From positions 124,001-188,000 of the forward strand of contig NZ_LR134352.1 of the NCBI RefSeq assembly GCF_900637185.1: a stretch of DNA of 64,000 bases, in the 5' to 3' direction. Source of the DNA: Nocardia asteroides (GTDB lineage: Bacteria; Actinomycetota; Actinomycetes; Mycobacteriales; Mycobacteriaceae). Positions 33,526 through 42,389 of this stretch are shown one piece after another (position 1 is the stretch's first letter; each line of letters starts with the position of its first letter). A program made the translations under genes and the position numbers. A model generated the notes under the pieces. That model was given only the letters and a program-made list of their open reading frames with translations. It was not told the origin of the DNA and searched no databases.

Positions 33526-36506
33526 CCGGCGGCTCCTTTCTCGATGGCCCGCCACACGCGGTCGGCGGTCATCGGCAGTCGGTCCGGCCGGATACCGACG
33601 GCGTCGCGGATCGCGTTCGCCAGCGCCGGTGCCACCGGGTTGTAGGGGGACTCACTCATCGATTTGGCACCCAGCGGGCCCAGCTCGTCACTGGTTTCGG
33701 CGAAATACACCTCGGTGCGGGGCAGATCCGCGAACTGCGGCACGTGATAGTGCCGCAGGGTCCTGGTGGTCACCACGCCCCGCTCGGTGCGCATCTCCTC
33801 GTAGAGCGCGGTGCCGAGCGCCTGGGCGACGCCGCCTTCCACCTGGCCGCGCAGCTGCACCGGATTGAGGACGGTCCCGGCGTCGGCCACCTGCACCGAT
33901 TGCAGGATCCGCACCGCGCCGGTGGCGGGCCGCACCGCCACCCGGAAGGCGTGCACATTGAAACTCACCGAGCGTGGCGTGCCCGCGTGGGTGCCGTGCG
34001 CGATCAGCTCACCGTCGGCGAGCAGCTGGGCGGCGGTGAGCAGCTCGTCACCGCAGCGCACGCCGTCGGCTTCCAGTACGCACTCGCGTTCGGGATGGCC
34101 GCTGACCTTCGCCGCCCGCGCCAGCAGCATGGCGTGTAGTTCCAGCGCCGCGGCGTAGGCGGCCTTGCCCGCGACCATCGTGCCGGTGGAGCCGAAGGCG
34201 CCGGTGTCGTGGCCGACGACGTCGGTGTCGGACTGGCGGATCCGGATCCGGTCGGCGGTGGTGGCGAGCGCGGTGGCCGTCAGCTGGGCGTGGACCGTGG
34301 TGGTGCCATTGCCGAATTCCGCCGTGCCGACGCCGATTTCGTAGGACCCGTCGGCGCGCAGCCGGGCGGTGGCGTCGGCGTGGTGACCGCGCGGCGGCAC
34401 GGTGGCGATCATCGCCACGGCCATGCCCTCGCCGACCCGCCAGTCCGGGCCCGGCGCGGTGACGCCGTTGCCCCGGCGCAGCGCGTCCTGGGCGGTGTCG
34501 AGGCACTGGTCCAGGCCGTAGCTGCCGAAGGTCAGGTCGCCCTCGTCGACCTCGGCGCCGGTGAATCGGTCGCCCGGGACCACCACATTGCGGCGGCGGA
34601 ACTCGAACGGATCCAGGTCGAGGGCCCGCGCCAGCTCGTCGATCGCCGATTCCACCCCGAAGATCACCTGGCCGAGGCCGTAGCCGCGGAAGGCCCCGGA
34701 GGGCACGTTGTTGGTGTACACCGCCTGCGCGTCGACCCGCTTGTTCGGGCACCGGTACACCGCGACAGATTCGCCGACGGCGTGGAACATCACCCCGCCA
34801 CTGTGATTGCCGTAGGCGCCCGCGTCGACCAGCACGTCCACCGCGAGCGCGGTCAGGAGGCCCGCCGCGTCGGCGGCCGCGGTGACCGCGACCCGCATCG
34901 GGTGGCGGCAGGTGGCGGAGGTGAATTCGTCGGTGCGGGTGAACTCGTACTGCACGGGATGCCCGGTCCGCAGCACGGCCAGCGCGATCAGGTCCTCGGC
35001 CAGCATCTCCTGCTTGGCCCCGAAACCGCCGCCCACCCGGGTGGCGAACACCCGCACGCGATCCCGGTCGAGCCCGAAGACGTGGCACAGTTCGTCGCGC
35101 ACCAGGAACGGCACCTGGGTGCTGGACCGCACCACCAGCCTGCCCGCGTCGTCGAGCCAGCCGACGCCGCCGTGCGTCTCCAGATGCACGTGCTGCACGC
35201 GCGGCGAATGCCACACGCCACTGACGACTTTCGCCGCTCCCGCCATACCCGCCTCGAAATCGCCGACACCGCCGTGGATCTCGGCGACCAGATTGCGGTC
35301 GCGGTCGGCTATGCGCGCCGAATCGGGCTTGTCGCCGTGCAGCTTCGGCGCCTCGGGCGCCAGTGCCGTCTCGGGCTCGAAAACCGCGGGGAGCAGCTCG
35401 TACTCGACCCGCAGCGCCCTGATGCCGGCGCGCGCCGCGGCGAGGGTCTCCCCCACGACGGCGGCCACTCGCTGCCCGGCGAAGCGCACTGTCCGGTCGA
35501 GGACGAAGGTGTCGTCAGGGTCGTCCTCCCGCAGCTCGTGCCGACCGGTCGAGAACGGGGTGGCCGGGGAGTCCTCGGCGGTCAGCACCAGCCGCACCCC
35601 CGGAACAGCCTGCGCCGCAGCGGTATCGATCGCGACGACGCGGGCATGCGGATGCGGGCTGGCGAGCACCGCCAGATGCCACGGCGCCACCGGCGGCATC
35701 CGCTCCCCGGCCCCCGGCACCACATCCAGCGTGAACGCCTCGGCGCCCCGCACGATCCGCCCACCCGCGGGCGCCCGCACCCCGTCCCCCACCTGCCCGG
35801 CCCGGTACTTCCGCCGCATCACCCCACCCACCCGCGCAGCGGCCTCCCGCACCGCTGCCTCGCCCACCTCCGGCCCGGCCGTGGCCCCGGCGGTGGTCCG
35901 CTCCCCTTCCGTAGCGCTCCCCACGTACGACTCCGCGCCGGGACCTTCCGCGACCGGCGCGGAGCCTTCCCGCGCCGCGTCGTCTTCGCGGGGAGCGCTC
36001 GGTAAACCTCCGGTTCGGTCGCTCGGCGGCGCGGCGGATGTCGCGACGTCCTCGCTCTGGGTACTTGTCCACAGTGGTCCACAGGACGCGAGCGCGTCGG
36101 CGATGGCGCGGTATCCCGTGCAGCGGCAGAGATTGCCCTTCATCAGCTCGGCGCCCGACCCATCGTCTCGGGCAGCGGCCAATCCCGATACGGTCACCAC
36201 CATTCCCGCTGTGCAGAAACCACATTGGAACCCTGCGTGCTCGACGAACCCGCGCTGCACCGGGTTCGGCTCGTCGGGGGTGCCGAGCCCGGCGGCGGTG
36301 GTGACCTGGCGATCGGCCGCGCGGTGGGCGGGGATCAGGCAGGAGTGCACGGGCGCGCCGTCGAGCAGGACCGAGCAGGCGCCGCAGTCGCCGGAATCGC
36401 AACCCTTCTTGACCGCGAGCACACCCTGTTCGCGCAGCAGGGTGCGCAGGCATTGCCCGGGGCGCGGGGTCACCTCGCGGGCATCGCCGTCGACGTCGAT
36501 CCTCAT
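33522..36506 (-). CDS. xanthine dehydrogenase, fused [2Fe-2S] and molybdopterin chain
   Basis: A 994-residue fusion. Residues 1-145 are a two-cluster [2Fe-2S] subunit: C36, C41, C44 and C56, then C95, C98, C127 and C129. Residues about 150-225 are a Ser/Ala/Glu/Gly-rich low-complexity linker. From about 226 onward comes the molybdopterin-binding domain with RVGGGFGAKQE, GAFRGYGLGQ and the late NPVAPALANAI segment; the Glu in LGAKSMSE is near the active site. It oxidises hypoxanthine or xanthine to urate together with the separate FAD subunit. ATG at 36506 overlaps the stop of the quinone reductase gene. Confidence 0.9.
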   Translation of the reverse strand: MRIDVDGDAREVTPRPGQCLRTLLREQGVLAVKKGCDSGDCGACSVLLDGAPVHSCLIPAHRAADRQVTTAAGLGTPDEPNPVQRGFVEHAGFQCGFCTAGMVVTVSGLAAARDDGSGAELMKGNLCRCTGYRAIADALASCGPLWTSTQSEDVATSAAPPSDRTGGLPSAPREDDAAREGSAPVAEGPGAESYVGSATEGERTTAGATAGPEVGEAAVREAAARVGGVMRRKYRAGQVGDGVRAPAGGRIVRGAEAFTLDVVPGAGERMPPVAPWHLAVLASPHPHARVVAIDTAAAQAVPGVRLVLTAEDSPATPFSTGRHELREDDPDDTFVLDRTVRFAGQRVAAVVGETLAAARAGIRALRVEYELLPAVFEPETALAPEAPKLHGDKPDSARIADRDRNLVAEIHGGVGDFEAGMAGAAKVVSGVWHSPRVQHVHLETHGGVGWLDDAGRLVVRSSTQVPFLVRDELCHVFGLDRDRVRVFATRVGGGFGAKQEMLAEDLIALAVLRTGHPVQYEFTRTDEFTSATCRHPMRVAVTAAADAAGLLTALAVDVLVDAGAYGNHSGGVMFHAVGESVAVYRCPNKRVDAQAVYTNNVPSGAFRGYGLGQVIFGVESAIDELARALDLDPFEFRRRNVVVPGDRFTGAEVDEGDLTFGSYGLDQCLDTAQDALRRGNGVTAPGPDWRVGEGMAVAMIATVPPRGHHADATARLRADGSYEIGVGTAEFGNGTTTVHAQLTATALATTADRIRIRQSDTDVVGHDTGAFGSTGTMVAGKAAYAAALELHAMLLARAAKVSGHPERECVLEADGVRCGDELLTAAQLLADGELIAHGTHAGTPRSVSFNVHAFRVAVRPATGAVRILQSVQVADAGTVLNPVQLRGQVEGGVAQALGTALYEEMRTERGVVTTRTLRHYHVPQFADLPRTEVYFAETSDELGPLGAKSMSESPYNPVAPALANAIRDAVGIRPDRLPMTADRVWRAIEKGAAG

Positions 36507-37450
36507 GAACCACCTCCTGGTGCCGTGGTCAGCACGAGCCGGCCGCGCAGGCCGCCCTCGGCGAGACGATGGTGAGCGGTGACCGCCTGGTCGAGGGGCA
36601 GGGTGCCTGCCACGCGCAGGGTGAGGTCGTAGCCGGCGAGCGTGGCCAGGGCGGCGCCGTCGGCGCTGATCCAGGTGTGGTGAACGCGGATGCCGCGCAG
36701 GGGAATCGGGTCGGCGCCACTGACGACGGTGACGAACGCGCCGCGATTGCGCACGGCGGCCAGCGCGACGGCGCCGAGGCCCGCGGTGTCGAGCACGGCG
36801 TCCACTCCGCCGGGCACCAGCGCGCGCACCGCCTCGGCCAGATCGGGGATCGTCCGCGACACCACCGCGTCGGCGCCGAGCCCGCGCACGAAACCGGCAT
36901 CGGCGTCCGCCACCTGCGCGATGACCCGCACGCCGCGCCACCGCGCCGCGATCTCCACCGCGAACCCGCCGACCGCCCCGGCGGCGCCGGTGACCAGCAG
37001 CGTGTCGCCCGCGTCGAGATCGAGCTGATCGAGCGCCTGGAACGCGGTGAGCCCGTTCAGCGGCAGCGTGGCCGCCTCGACCGGCGAGCGTCCGGCCGGT
37101 GCCGCCGCCACCGCCGCGGCGTCGAGCACCAGGTAGTCGGCGTAGCTGCCCAGCGAGCGGTCGAGCAGGTCGCGCAGCCCGATCACCCGCTGCCCCACCG
37201 CGAACCCGGTCACCCCGGCGCCGACCGCGTCGACCTCACCCGCCACGTCCCAGCCGATCCCGGTCACCGCGCGCGGCGCCATCAGCCCGGCCTCGACCAG
37301 GAGTCCGGCCCTGGTGACCGCGTCGACCGGATTCACCGCCGCCGCCGCGACCCGGATCCGGACCTGTCCCGGCCCCGGCACGGGGACCGCGACGTCGACG
37401 AGTTCGAGTGCTTCCGGTCCGCCGAAGGTGTGGACGACCACTGCGCGCAT
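36503..37450 (-). CDS. MDR-family NADPH:quinone oxidoreductase-like protein
   Basis: A 315-residue zinc-less medium-chain reductase: an N-terminal GroES-like domain (VNPVDAVTRAG, GWDVAGEVDAVG) and a nucleotide domain with VTGAAGAVGGFAVEIA. Its stop overlaps the xanthine dehydrogenase start (ATGA), so it now feeds into that operon. Its own upstream region carries a perfect inverted repeat next to an HxlR-gene fragment. The usual partner of such genes is a divergent HxlR repressor, so this looks like a redox-stress gene caught within the xdh cluster. Confidence 0.85.
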   Translation of the reverse strand: MRAVVVHTFGGPEALELVDVAVPVPGPGQVRIRVAAAAVNPVDAVTRAGLLVEAGLMAPRAVTGIGWDVAGEVDAVGAGVTGFAVGQRVIGLRDLLDRSLGSYADYLVLDAAAVAAAPAGRSPVEAATLPLNGLTAFQALDQLDLDAGDTLLVTGAAGAVGGFAVEIAARWRGVRVIAQVADADAGFVRGLGADAVVSRTIPDLAEAVRALVPGGVDAVLDTAGLGAVALAAVRNRGAFVTVVSGADPIPLRGIRVHHTWISADGAALATLAGYDLTLRVAGTLPLDQAVTAHHRLAEGGLRGRLVLTTAPGGGS

Positions 37451-37511
37451 GCTGAGTTCTCTCTCTTCCGTAGGTACATCGAACCTAGGGAGAGCTACTC
37501 TCTATCGGGAA

Positions 37512-37533
37512 GTACGCACCCGGAAGTGCGTAC
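37512..37533. promoter_or_regulatory. HxlR-type operator candidate upstream of the MDR gene
   Basis: GTACGCAC and GTGCGTAC are separated by 6 bp, an exact 8-bp inverted repeat with GTAC at both outer ends. Outer GTAC-type half-sites fit HxlR/QorR-like operators as I remember them. It lies between the MDR start (37450) and the HxlR fragment at 37552. Confidence 0.55.
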
Positions 37534-37551
37534 CGCACGCGAGGGAGAGCG

Positions 37552-37587
37552 CTGAGCAAGCGCGCCGACTACGACGCCCGGGTCTGA
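37552..37587 (+). pseudogene. truncated HxlR-family regulator remnant
   Basis: After GAGGGAGAG a frame reads LSKRADYDARV and stops at 37587. This is how HxlR proteins commonly begin (SKRxYD), but the winged-helix domain is absent because the FAD-subunit gene ends 3 bp later on the other strand. It was probably deleted to a 12-codon stub. The short length limits certainty. Confidence 0.45.
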
Positions 37588-37589
37588 GT

Positions 37590-38441
37590 TCACGACAACC
37601 CCCTGAGTTCGGCGGCCACCTCGGCGGCCAGCAGGCCGGTGACATGCGCGCGCCAGTCGGGCGCGCCGTGCGGGTCGTCGAACCACAGTTCCGGTTCGAG
37701 TTCGGCCAGCGCGACGGCGAGGTCGAACTCTGCCGGTGCGCAGTCGAAATCGAGGACGACGGGTCGCACGGTCGACGCGGTGACGGTGATCGCGCACCGG
37801 CCGCCCGGCTCCCGCCTGCCCATCACGACCGCGCCCGATCGCCCGAGCGGCGCCAGCGCGATCTTGCGGAAACTCGTGCGCGACAACAGGCTCGCGGTCG
37901 GCACCAGGAACGAGCGGACCACCGCCCCGGTGGCGAGGATGTTCTCCCCCGGACCGGTCACGAAGTCGCGCAACGGAATCGATCGTTCACCACCGCCGCG
38001 CGGCCAGATCACCACCGTCGCGTCCAGTGCGACCAGCGCGCCGAGCACCGCGCCCGCGGGCAGCGACAGGCACACATTGCCGCCGACGGTGGCGGTACGC
38101 CAGATCTTGTGCGAGGCCAGCAGTGCCCGGCAGGACAGGGCGAACAGGGCGGTGCCCGGCCAGTCCGGCCGCATCGTCGCCATCCCGAGCTCGCGGCCGG
38201 GACCGGCCCCGGCGAATTCGGCCAGGGTGCAGGTGGCGGCGATTTCCAGGCCATCGGGATGCGCGCGCAGCGCGGGCCAGCCGAGGGTGGTGATGTCGAT
38301 CAGCCGGTCCAGCCGGTCCTGCGGCTCGGAGAACAGGAAGGTACCGCCTGCCAGCACCGCCGTACTCGCGCCGACCTGGGCCAGGTCGGCGCGTTCGCGG
38401 GCGAGGACCACCTCCCGGACAGTGTCAAGATCCACGTTCAC
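37590..38441 (-). CDS. xanthine dehydrogenase FAD-binding subunit
   Basis: A 283-residue member of the CoxM/XdhB FAD_binding_5 family: VLAGGTFLF and ATVGGNVCLSLPAGA are the FAD-binding loops, followed by the CO_deh_flav_C domain (RTSFRKIALAP). It passes electrons from the molybdenum and iron-sulphur chain to NAD or another acceptor. Start GTG at 38441 follows GAGG by 8 bases; GTG at 38462 is the upstream alternative. The MDR gene and an HxlR stub separate it from the catalytic chain, an unusual arrangement for one enzyme. Confidence 0.87.
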   Translation of the reverse strand: MNVDLDTVREVVLARERADLAQVGASTAVLAGGTFLFSEPQDRLDRLIDITTLGWPALRAHPDGLEIAATCTLAEFAGAGPGRELGMATMRPDWPGTALFALSCRALLASHKIWRTATVGGNVCLSLPAGAVLGALVALDATVVIWPRGGGERSIPLRDFVTGPGENILATGAVVRSFLVPTASLLSRTSFRKIALAPLGRSGAVVMGRREPGGRCAITVTASTVRPVVLDFDCAPAEFDLAVALAELEPELWFDDPHGAPDWRAHVTGLLAAEVAAELRGLS

Positions 38442-38577
38442 CTCGCTTACCTCACCAGCCACAGTAGGGGCCGGGAGTTGCCACGATGTTGCGCGACACC
38501 CGCCCGAGATTGCGCGGCGGTTAACCGGTGCACGTCCTCCAGTGTGCGCCGAAACGGCAGCTCAGCGCACCCGGCGC

Positions 38578-39957
38578 TCAGGCGCCCGCGAGCAGCGCGG
38601 CCTGGGCGTCGGCGACGTCGGCGCCCGCCTCCGCCTCGTCCACCGTGGTGACCACGCCGTCGCGCACCACCTCACGCCCGTTCACCCACAGCGCGGCCAG
38701 TGGCGGCGCCGACCCGAGCACCAGCGCGACGACCGGGTCCTCGATGCCCGCGTGCGCGGGGGTGTCCAGCCGCCACAGCGCCAGGTCGGCCAGCTTGCCG
38801 GGCTCGATGGAGCCGATCTCGTCGGCCCGGCCGAGCACCCTGGCCCCGCCCATCGTCGCCAGTTCCAGCGCCGCCCGCACGGTCATGGCGCGCGGTCCGC
38901 CGACCGCCCTGGCGTACAGCAGGGCGTTGCGGGGTTCCTCGAGCATCGAGCTGGACTCGTTGCTGGCCGCGCCGTCCACGCCGAGGCCCACGGGCACCCC
39001 GGCGGCCACCAGATCGGCCGTGCGCGCGATCCCTGCCCCGAGCCTGCCGTTGGAGGTGGGACAGTGCGCCACGCCCGTGCCCGTGCGCGCCATCGCGGCG
39101 ATCGCGGGATCGTCGAGGTGTACGGCGTGGGCGTACCAGACGTCCTCGCCCAGCCAGCCCAGCCGCTCCATGTACTGCGCGGGCGTGCAGCCGAAGCTGT
39201 CCAGGCAGAAGTCCTGCTCGTCGACGGTCTCGGCGAGGTGGGTGTGCAGCCGCACCCCGGCCGACCTGGCCAGCGCCGCCGATTCCCGCATCAGGTCGGC
39301 GGTCACCGAGAACGGCGAGCACGGCGCGAGCGCGACCCGCACCATCGCGTCGAACCCGGCATCGTGCCACTGCTCGATCGCCGCGTTGCTCGCGGTCAGG
39401 ATGTCGTCGATCGACTCGACCACCTCGTCGGGCGGCAGCCCGCCCTGGCTCTGCCCGAGGTCCATCGACCCGCGCGCCGGATGGAACCGCAGCCCTACCG
39501 TCGTGGCTGCCCCGATCTCGGCCGCGAGCAGGTCACCGCCGCCGCTGGGGAACACGTAGTGATGGTCGGAGGTGGTGGTGCAGCCGCTGCGGGCCAGCGA
39601 GACGAGCGCGCCGGTCGCCGCCACCCGCACCGACTTCTCGTCGATCCGCGCCCACACGGGGTACAGCGTGGTGAGCCATTCGAACAGCGTGTTGTCGGCG
39701 GCCAGGCCACGGGTGATCCACTGGTACAGGTGGTGGTGGGTGTTCACCAGACCGGGGGTGAGCACGCAGCCGCGCCCGTCGACGCGCGGCACCCCGGGCC
39801 CCAGCGCGGGCGGCCGGCCCGCGCCGAGCGCCTCGATCCGGTTGCCGCGCACCGTGACCCAGCCGTCGCGGTATTCGGTGCCCGCCGCGTCGACGGTCAC
39901 CACCGCGCAGCCCGAGATCAGCAGATCCGGCTCGTCCGCCGGGCTCACGGCTGCCAT
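38578..39957 (-). CDS. 8-oxoguanine deaminase (amidohydrolase)
   Basis: A 459-residue TIM-barrel amidohydrolase: NTHHHLYQW is the first metal site, with HTHLAET, HAVHLDD and GLGVDGAASNE for the remaining His and Asp ligands. The sequence resembles the 8-oxoguanine/guanine deaminase group (Pa0142-like), which would convert 8-oxoguanine to urate and so feed uricase directly. ATG at 39957 has GGCGGGG ahead; GTG at 39948, overlapping the uricase stop by four bases, is the alternative. ATZ/TRZ-type substrates cannot be excluded. Confidence 0.88.
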   Translation of the reverse strand: MAAVSPADEPDLLISGCAVVTVDAAGTEYRDGWVTVRGNRIEALGAGRPPALGPGVPRVDGRGCVLTPGLVNTHHHLYQWITRGLAADNTLFEWLTTLYPVWARIDEKSVRVAATGALVSLARSGCTTTSDHHYVFPSGGGDLLAAEIGAATTVGLRFHPARGSMDLGQSQGGLPPDEVVESIDDILTASNAAIEQWHDAGFDAMVRVALAPCSPFSVTADLMRESAALARSAGVRLHTHLAETVDEQDFCLDSFGCTPAQYMERLGWLGEDVWYAHAVHLDDPAIAAMARTGTGVAHCPTSNGRLGAGIARTADLVAAGVPVGLGVDGAASNESSSMLEEPRNALLYARAVGGPRAMTVRAALELATMGGARVLGRADEIGSIEPGKLADLALWRLDTPAHAGIEDPVVALVLGSAPPLAALWVNGREVVRDGVVTTVDEAEAGADVADAQAALLAGA

Positions 39958-40835
39958 GCGATCCCCGCCTCCGGCGCGTCGGCGCGTTGCAGCGTCGCGT
40001 GGATGGAACCGTAGGGACGGTCGGCGGCCAGGAAGACCTCGCCCTCGTTCGCGATCCCGAACCGGGCCAGGTCGTATTCGAAATGGTGCTTGTTCGGCGC
40101 CGACAGCCGGATCTCGGCGAGCACCGGAAACCGTTCCAGCACCGCCGAACCCATGGCGTACAGCGTCTGCTGCAAGGCCTTGGAGTAGGTGGTCGCGAAG
40201 AGTTCGAGCAGGGTGGCGCGCACACCGGCGTAGACCGCGTCCCAGTCGACCCCGTCGATCTCGGCGAACCGCCACCGCACGATCAGCGAGGTGGCGAGCA
40301 CCCGATCGTCGGTGGGCTCCAGGGTGGTGAACTCGTCGGTGCGGAACCCGGCGAACTCCGAGCCGGTCGACTTGAGCACCACCAGATCCTTGATCCCGCC
40401 GATCACCCAGGTCCGCTCCGCGACCGTGACGGCCACCGTGCGCACCTCCGGCCCCTGCCGCACCCAGGTGTGGTCGTGTTCGGAACCGTTGACCGAAACT
40501 CGCTGCCAGCCAAAGGAATCCACATCGACGCGCGCACTGGTCACCGGTTCCACGGTGTCGGTGAAATGTCGCGCGAGGGCGATCGCGTAATCCTCGAGCG
40601 TATCCAGCCCCGGCTGCCGAGCGAAGGCGAAAGCGGTGTTCTTCTGGGTGTCGGTCGGCAGGACATTGCCCTGCTCGCCCTCGATATAGGCCGCCGCGAA
40701 ATCACCGCGCAGGGTGGTCGAGACATTCACATCGCGAATCTCGTGCCGGGCGCTCTGTTTGCGGAAACGCACGATCCGGTTCTCGGACTTGCCATAGCTG
40801 TTGTCGGTCAACACGATCGGACCACGCAATGCCAT
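39945..40835 (-). CDS. urate oxidase (uricase)
   Basis: A 296-residue cofactor-free uricase with two tunnelling-fold repeats. GNVLPTDTQKNTAFAFA carries the catalytic Thr and Asp region, SGSEFAGFRTDEFTTL-like blocks follow, and SAPNKHHFEYDL is the C-terminal signature. It converts urate to 5-hydroxyisourate and H2O2. ATG at 40835 follows GAGGGAGC; the upstream frame is HIU hydrolase antisense. It sits between HIU hydrolase and 8-oxoguanine deaminase in one operon. Confidence 0.96.
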   Translation of the reverse strand: MALRGPIVLTDNSYGKSENRIVRFRKQSARHEIRDVNVSTTLRGDFAAAYIEGEQGNVLPTDTQKNTAFAFARQPGLDTLEDYAIALARHFTDTVEPVTSARVDVDSFGWQRVSVNGSEHDHTWVRQGPEVRTVAVTVAERTWVIGGIKDLVVLKSTGSEFAGFRTDEFTTLEPTDDRVLATSLIVRWRFAEIDGVDWDAVYAGVRATLLELFATTYSKALQQTLYAMGSAVLERFPVLAEIRLSAPNKHHFEYDLARFGIANEGEVFLAADRPYGSIHATLQRADAPEAGIAWQP

Positions 40836-40843
40836 CTCGGCGC

Positions 40844-41161
40844 TCAGCTCCCTCGATAGGTGGAATAGGCGAACGGCGACAACAGCAGCGGCACATGCAG
40901 ATGCGACTGCCCGGCCACCGTGAAGGCGACACACACCTCGGGATAGAAGGTCTCGACACCCTGGGCGGCGAAATAGCTGCCGGTATCGAAGAACAACCGG
41001 TAATCACCCGGATTCAGGCCTGCGGCAAGCTCTTTCACCCGGCCGTCGGCATCGGTCAGCGCCTCGGTGAGCCGTTGATCCCCACGCGTGAGCCAGACGG
41101 CGACGCCCGCGGCGGGCACGCCGCGCACGGCGTCGAGCACGTGCGTGCTCAGCCCGGTCAC
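40844..41161 (-). CDS. 5-hydroxyisourate hydrolase (transthyretin-like)
   Basis: A 105-residue HIU hydrolase. The N-terminal LSTHVLDAVRGVPA holds the catalytic His, an Arg is in GDYRLFF, and the C-terminal tetrapeptide YRGS is the family signature. It opens 5-hydroxyisourate to OHCU. GTG at 41161 overlaps the stop of the OHCU decarboxylase gene by four bases. Confidence 0.96.
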   Translation of the reverse strand: MTGLSTHVLDAVRGVPAAGVAVWLTRGDQRLTEALTDADGRVKELAAGLNPGDYRLFFDTGSYFAAQGVETFYPEVCVAFTVAGQSHLHVPLLLSPFAYSTYRGS

Positions 41162-41652
41162 GACGACGCCACCAGGCGCGCCAGGCGCAGCCGGTTGATC
41201 TTCGCCAATTCGGTTCGCATGATCTGCCTTTCGGTCGACGGATCGTTGGCCAGGCGCCTCCGCAGGACGGCGAGCAACTCCGCGCCGTCGCGTCCCGCCG
41301 CGCAGACCAGATAGAGATGGCCGAACTTCGCCTCGTAGGCGCGATTACCCTCGGCCAGCGCGGCGGCGATCTCGGCGCCGCGCACCCCGGCCTGCTCGCG
41401 GGCCGAGGCCGCCGAGGTCGGCCGGTCCCCGATCCGCGGGTGACCGGCCAGCGCGTCGTCGAGTTCGGTGTCGTCGAGCCGGGCGAGCATGGCGTCGGCG
41501 GCGGTGAGCAGCGTCTCGACGGTGGGATAGGGGCGCGCGGCGGCGACGGCCCGCGCCCAGCGCGGCACCGCGCAACAGGAGAGCAACGCCGACTCGGCGG
41601 CCCGCTCGGGCAGCGCGTTGAACTCCGCGAGGCCGATCGCTTCGCTCGTCAT
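41158..41652 (-). CDS. OHCU decarboxylase
   Basis: A 164-residue all-helical enzyme giving (S)-allantoin from OHCU. The catalytic HPRIGD motif (near residue 70) is followed by SAASAREQAGV, and the NRAYEAKFGHLYLVCAAGRD block is typical. ATG at 41652 is the first gene of the left-going ureide operon, and I see no permease or regulator gene ahead of it. The divergent MobA-like gene begins 127 bp away. Confidence 0.95.
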   Translation of the reverse strand: MTSEAIGLAEFNALPERAAESALLSCCAVPRWARAVAAARPYPTVETLLTAADAMLARLDDTELDDALAGHPRIGDRPTSAASAREQAGVRGAEIAAALAEGNRAYEAKFGHLYLVCAAGRDGAELLAVLRRRLANDPSTERQIMRTELAKINRLRLARLVASS

Positions 41653-41778
41653 CGATCCAGCATCGCCCCATCGCGGCCGGGCCGCCACCGATGTGCACTC
41701 GGTCACGTCGGCGTGTCGTCGCCCTCGCGCTCCCCGGCCGTAATCGAGCGGCAACATTGCCTCATTACTTTCTGCGGC

Positions 41779-42375
41779 ATGCCCCCGAACGACCCGCCCG
41801 CGCCCACGGCGTGCACGGGCATCGTCCTCGCGGCGGGCGCGGGCAGCCGCTACGGCAAACCCAAGGCACTCGCCGCCGACGGCGCCTGGCTGCGCGCGGC
41901 GATCGCCGCGCTGCGCGAGGGCGGCTGCGATCCGGTGATCGTTCTACTAGGCGCCACCGGACCCGATCCGGCGACCGTCGCACTGCCGCCGGGGACGGCG
42001 TGGCACTGGGTCGCGGACTGGGCCGTCGGCCTGTCGGCCACGGTGCGCGCCGGCCTGCGCGCGGCCGCCGCGGCGGGCACGCGCTATGTCGCGTTCCTGC
42101 CCGTCGACACCCCCGATATCGGCGCCCCGGTCGTCGCTCGGGTTCTCGCGGCGGCCCGGGCGAGCGAGAGCGGACTGGCACGTGGTGTGTTCTCCGACAC
42201 ACCTGGGCATCCCGCTGTGATCGAGAACAAGCACTGGGACGCCATTTTCCGCGAGCTCGAAGGGGATGCGGGAGCTGGTTCCTATTTGGGCGGGAGACAG
42301 GATATGGTGTGCGTCACGTGCGACGACTTGGCGACAGGGGCCGATCGCGATTTCCCGGAAGTCGGCGCACGGTGA
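41779..42375 (+). CDS. MobA-like NTP transferase (molybdenum cofactor cytidylyl/guanylyltransferase type)
   Basis: A 198-residue MobA/MocA-like protein with LAAGAGSRYGKPKAL at the nucleotide-binding start and LPVDTPDIG for the metal site. Beside XdhC and xanthine dehydrogenase it most likely makes the dinucleotide form of molybdopterin (MCD for this enzyme class) needed by the dehydrogenase. Start is ATG at 41779. XdhC follows 14 bp later, so the two form a maturation operon divergent from the catabolic genes. Confidence 0.85.
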   Translation: MPPNDPPAPTACTGIVLAAGAGSRYGKPKALAADGAWLRAAIAALREGGCDPVIVLLGATGPDPATVALPPGTAWHWVADWAVGLSATVRAGLRAAAAAGTRYVAFLPVDTPDIGAPVVARVLAAARASESGLARGVFSDTPGHPAVIENKHWDAIFRELEGDAGAGSYLGGRQDMVCVTCDDLATGADRDFPEVGAR

Positions 42376-42389
42376 TCGGAGTTTGAGAT

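Noticed and set aside
31318..33645. 775-residue plus-strand frame
   Set aside because: It is antisense of allantoicase and the DUF6986 gene; composition is that of a third-position GC shadow.
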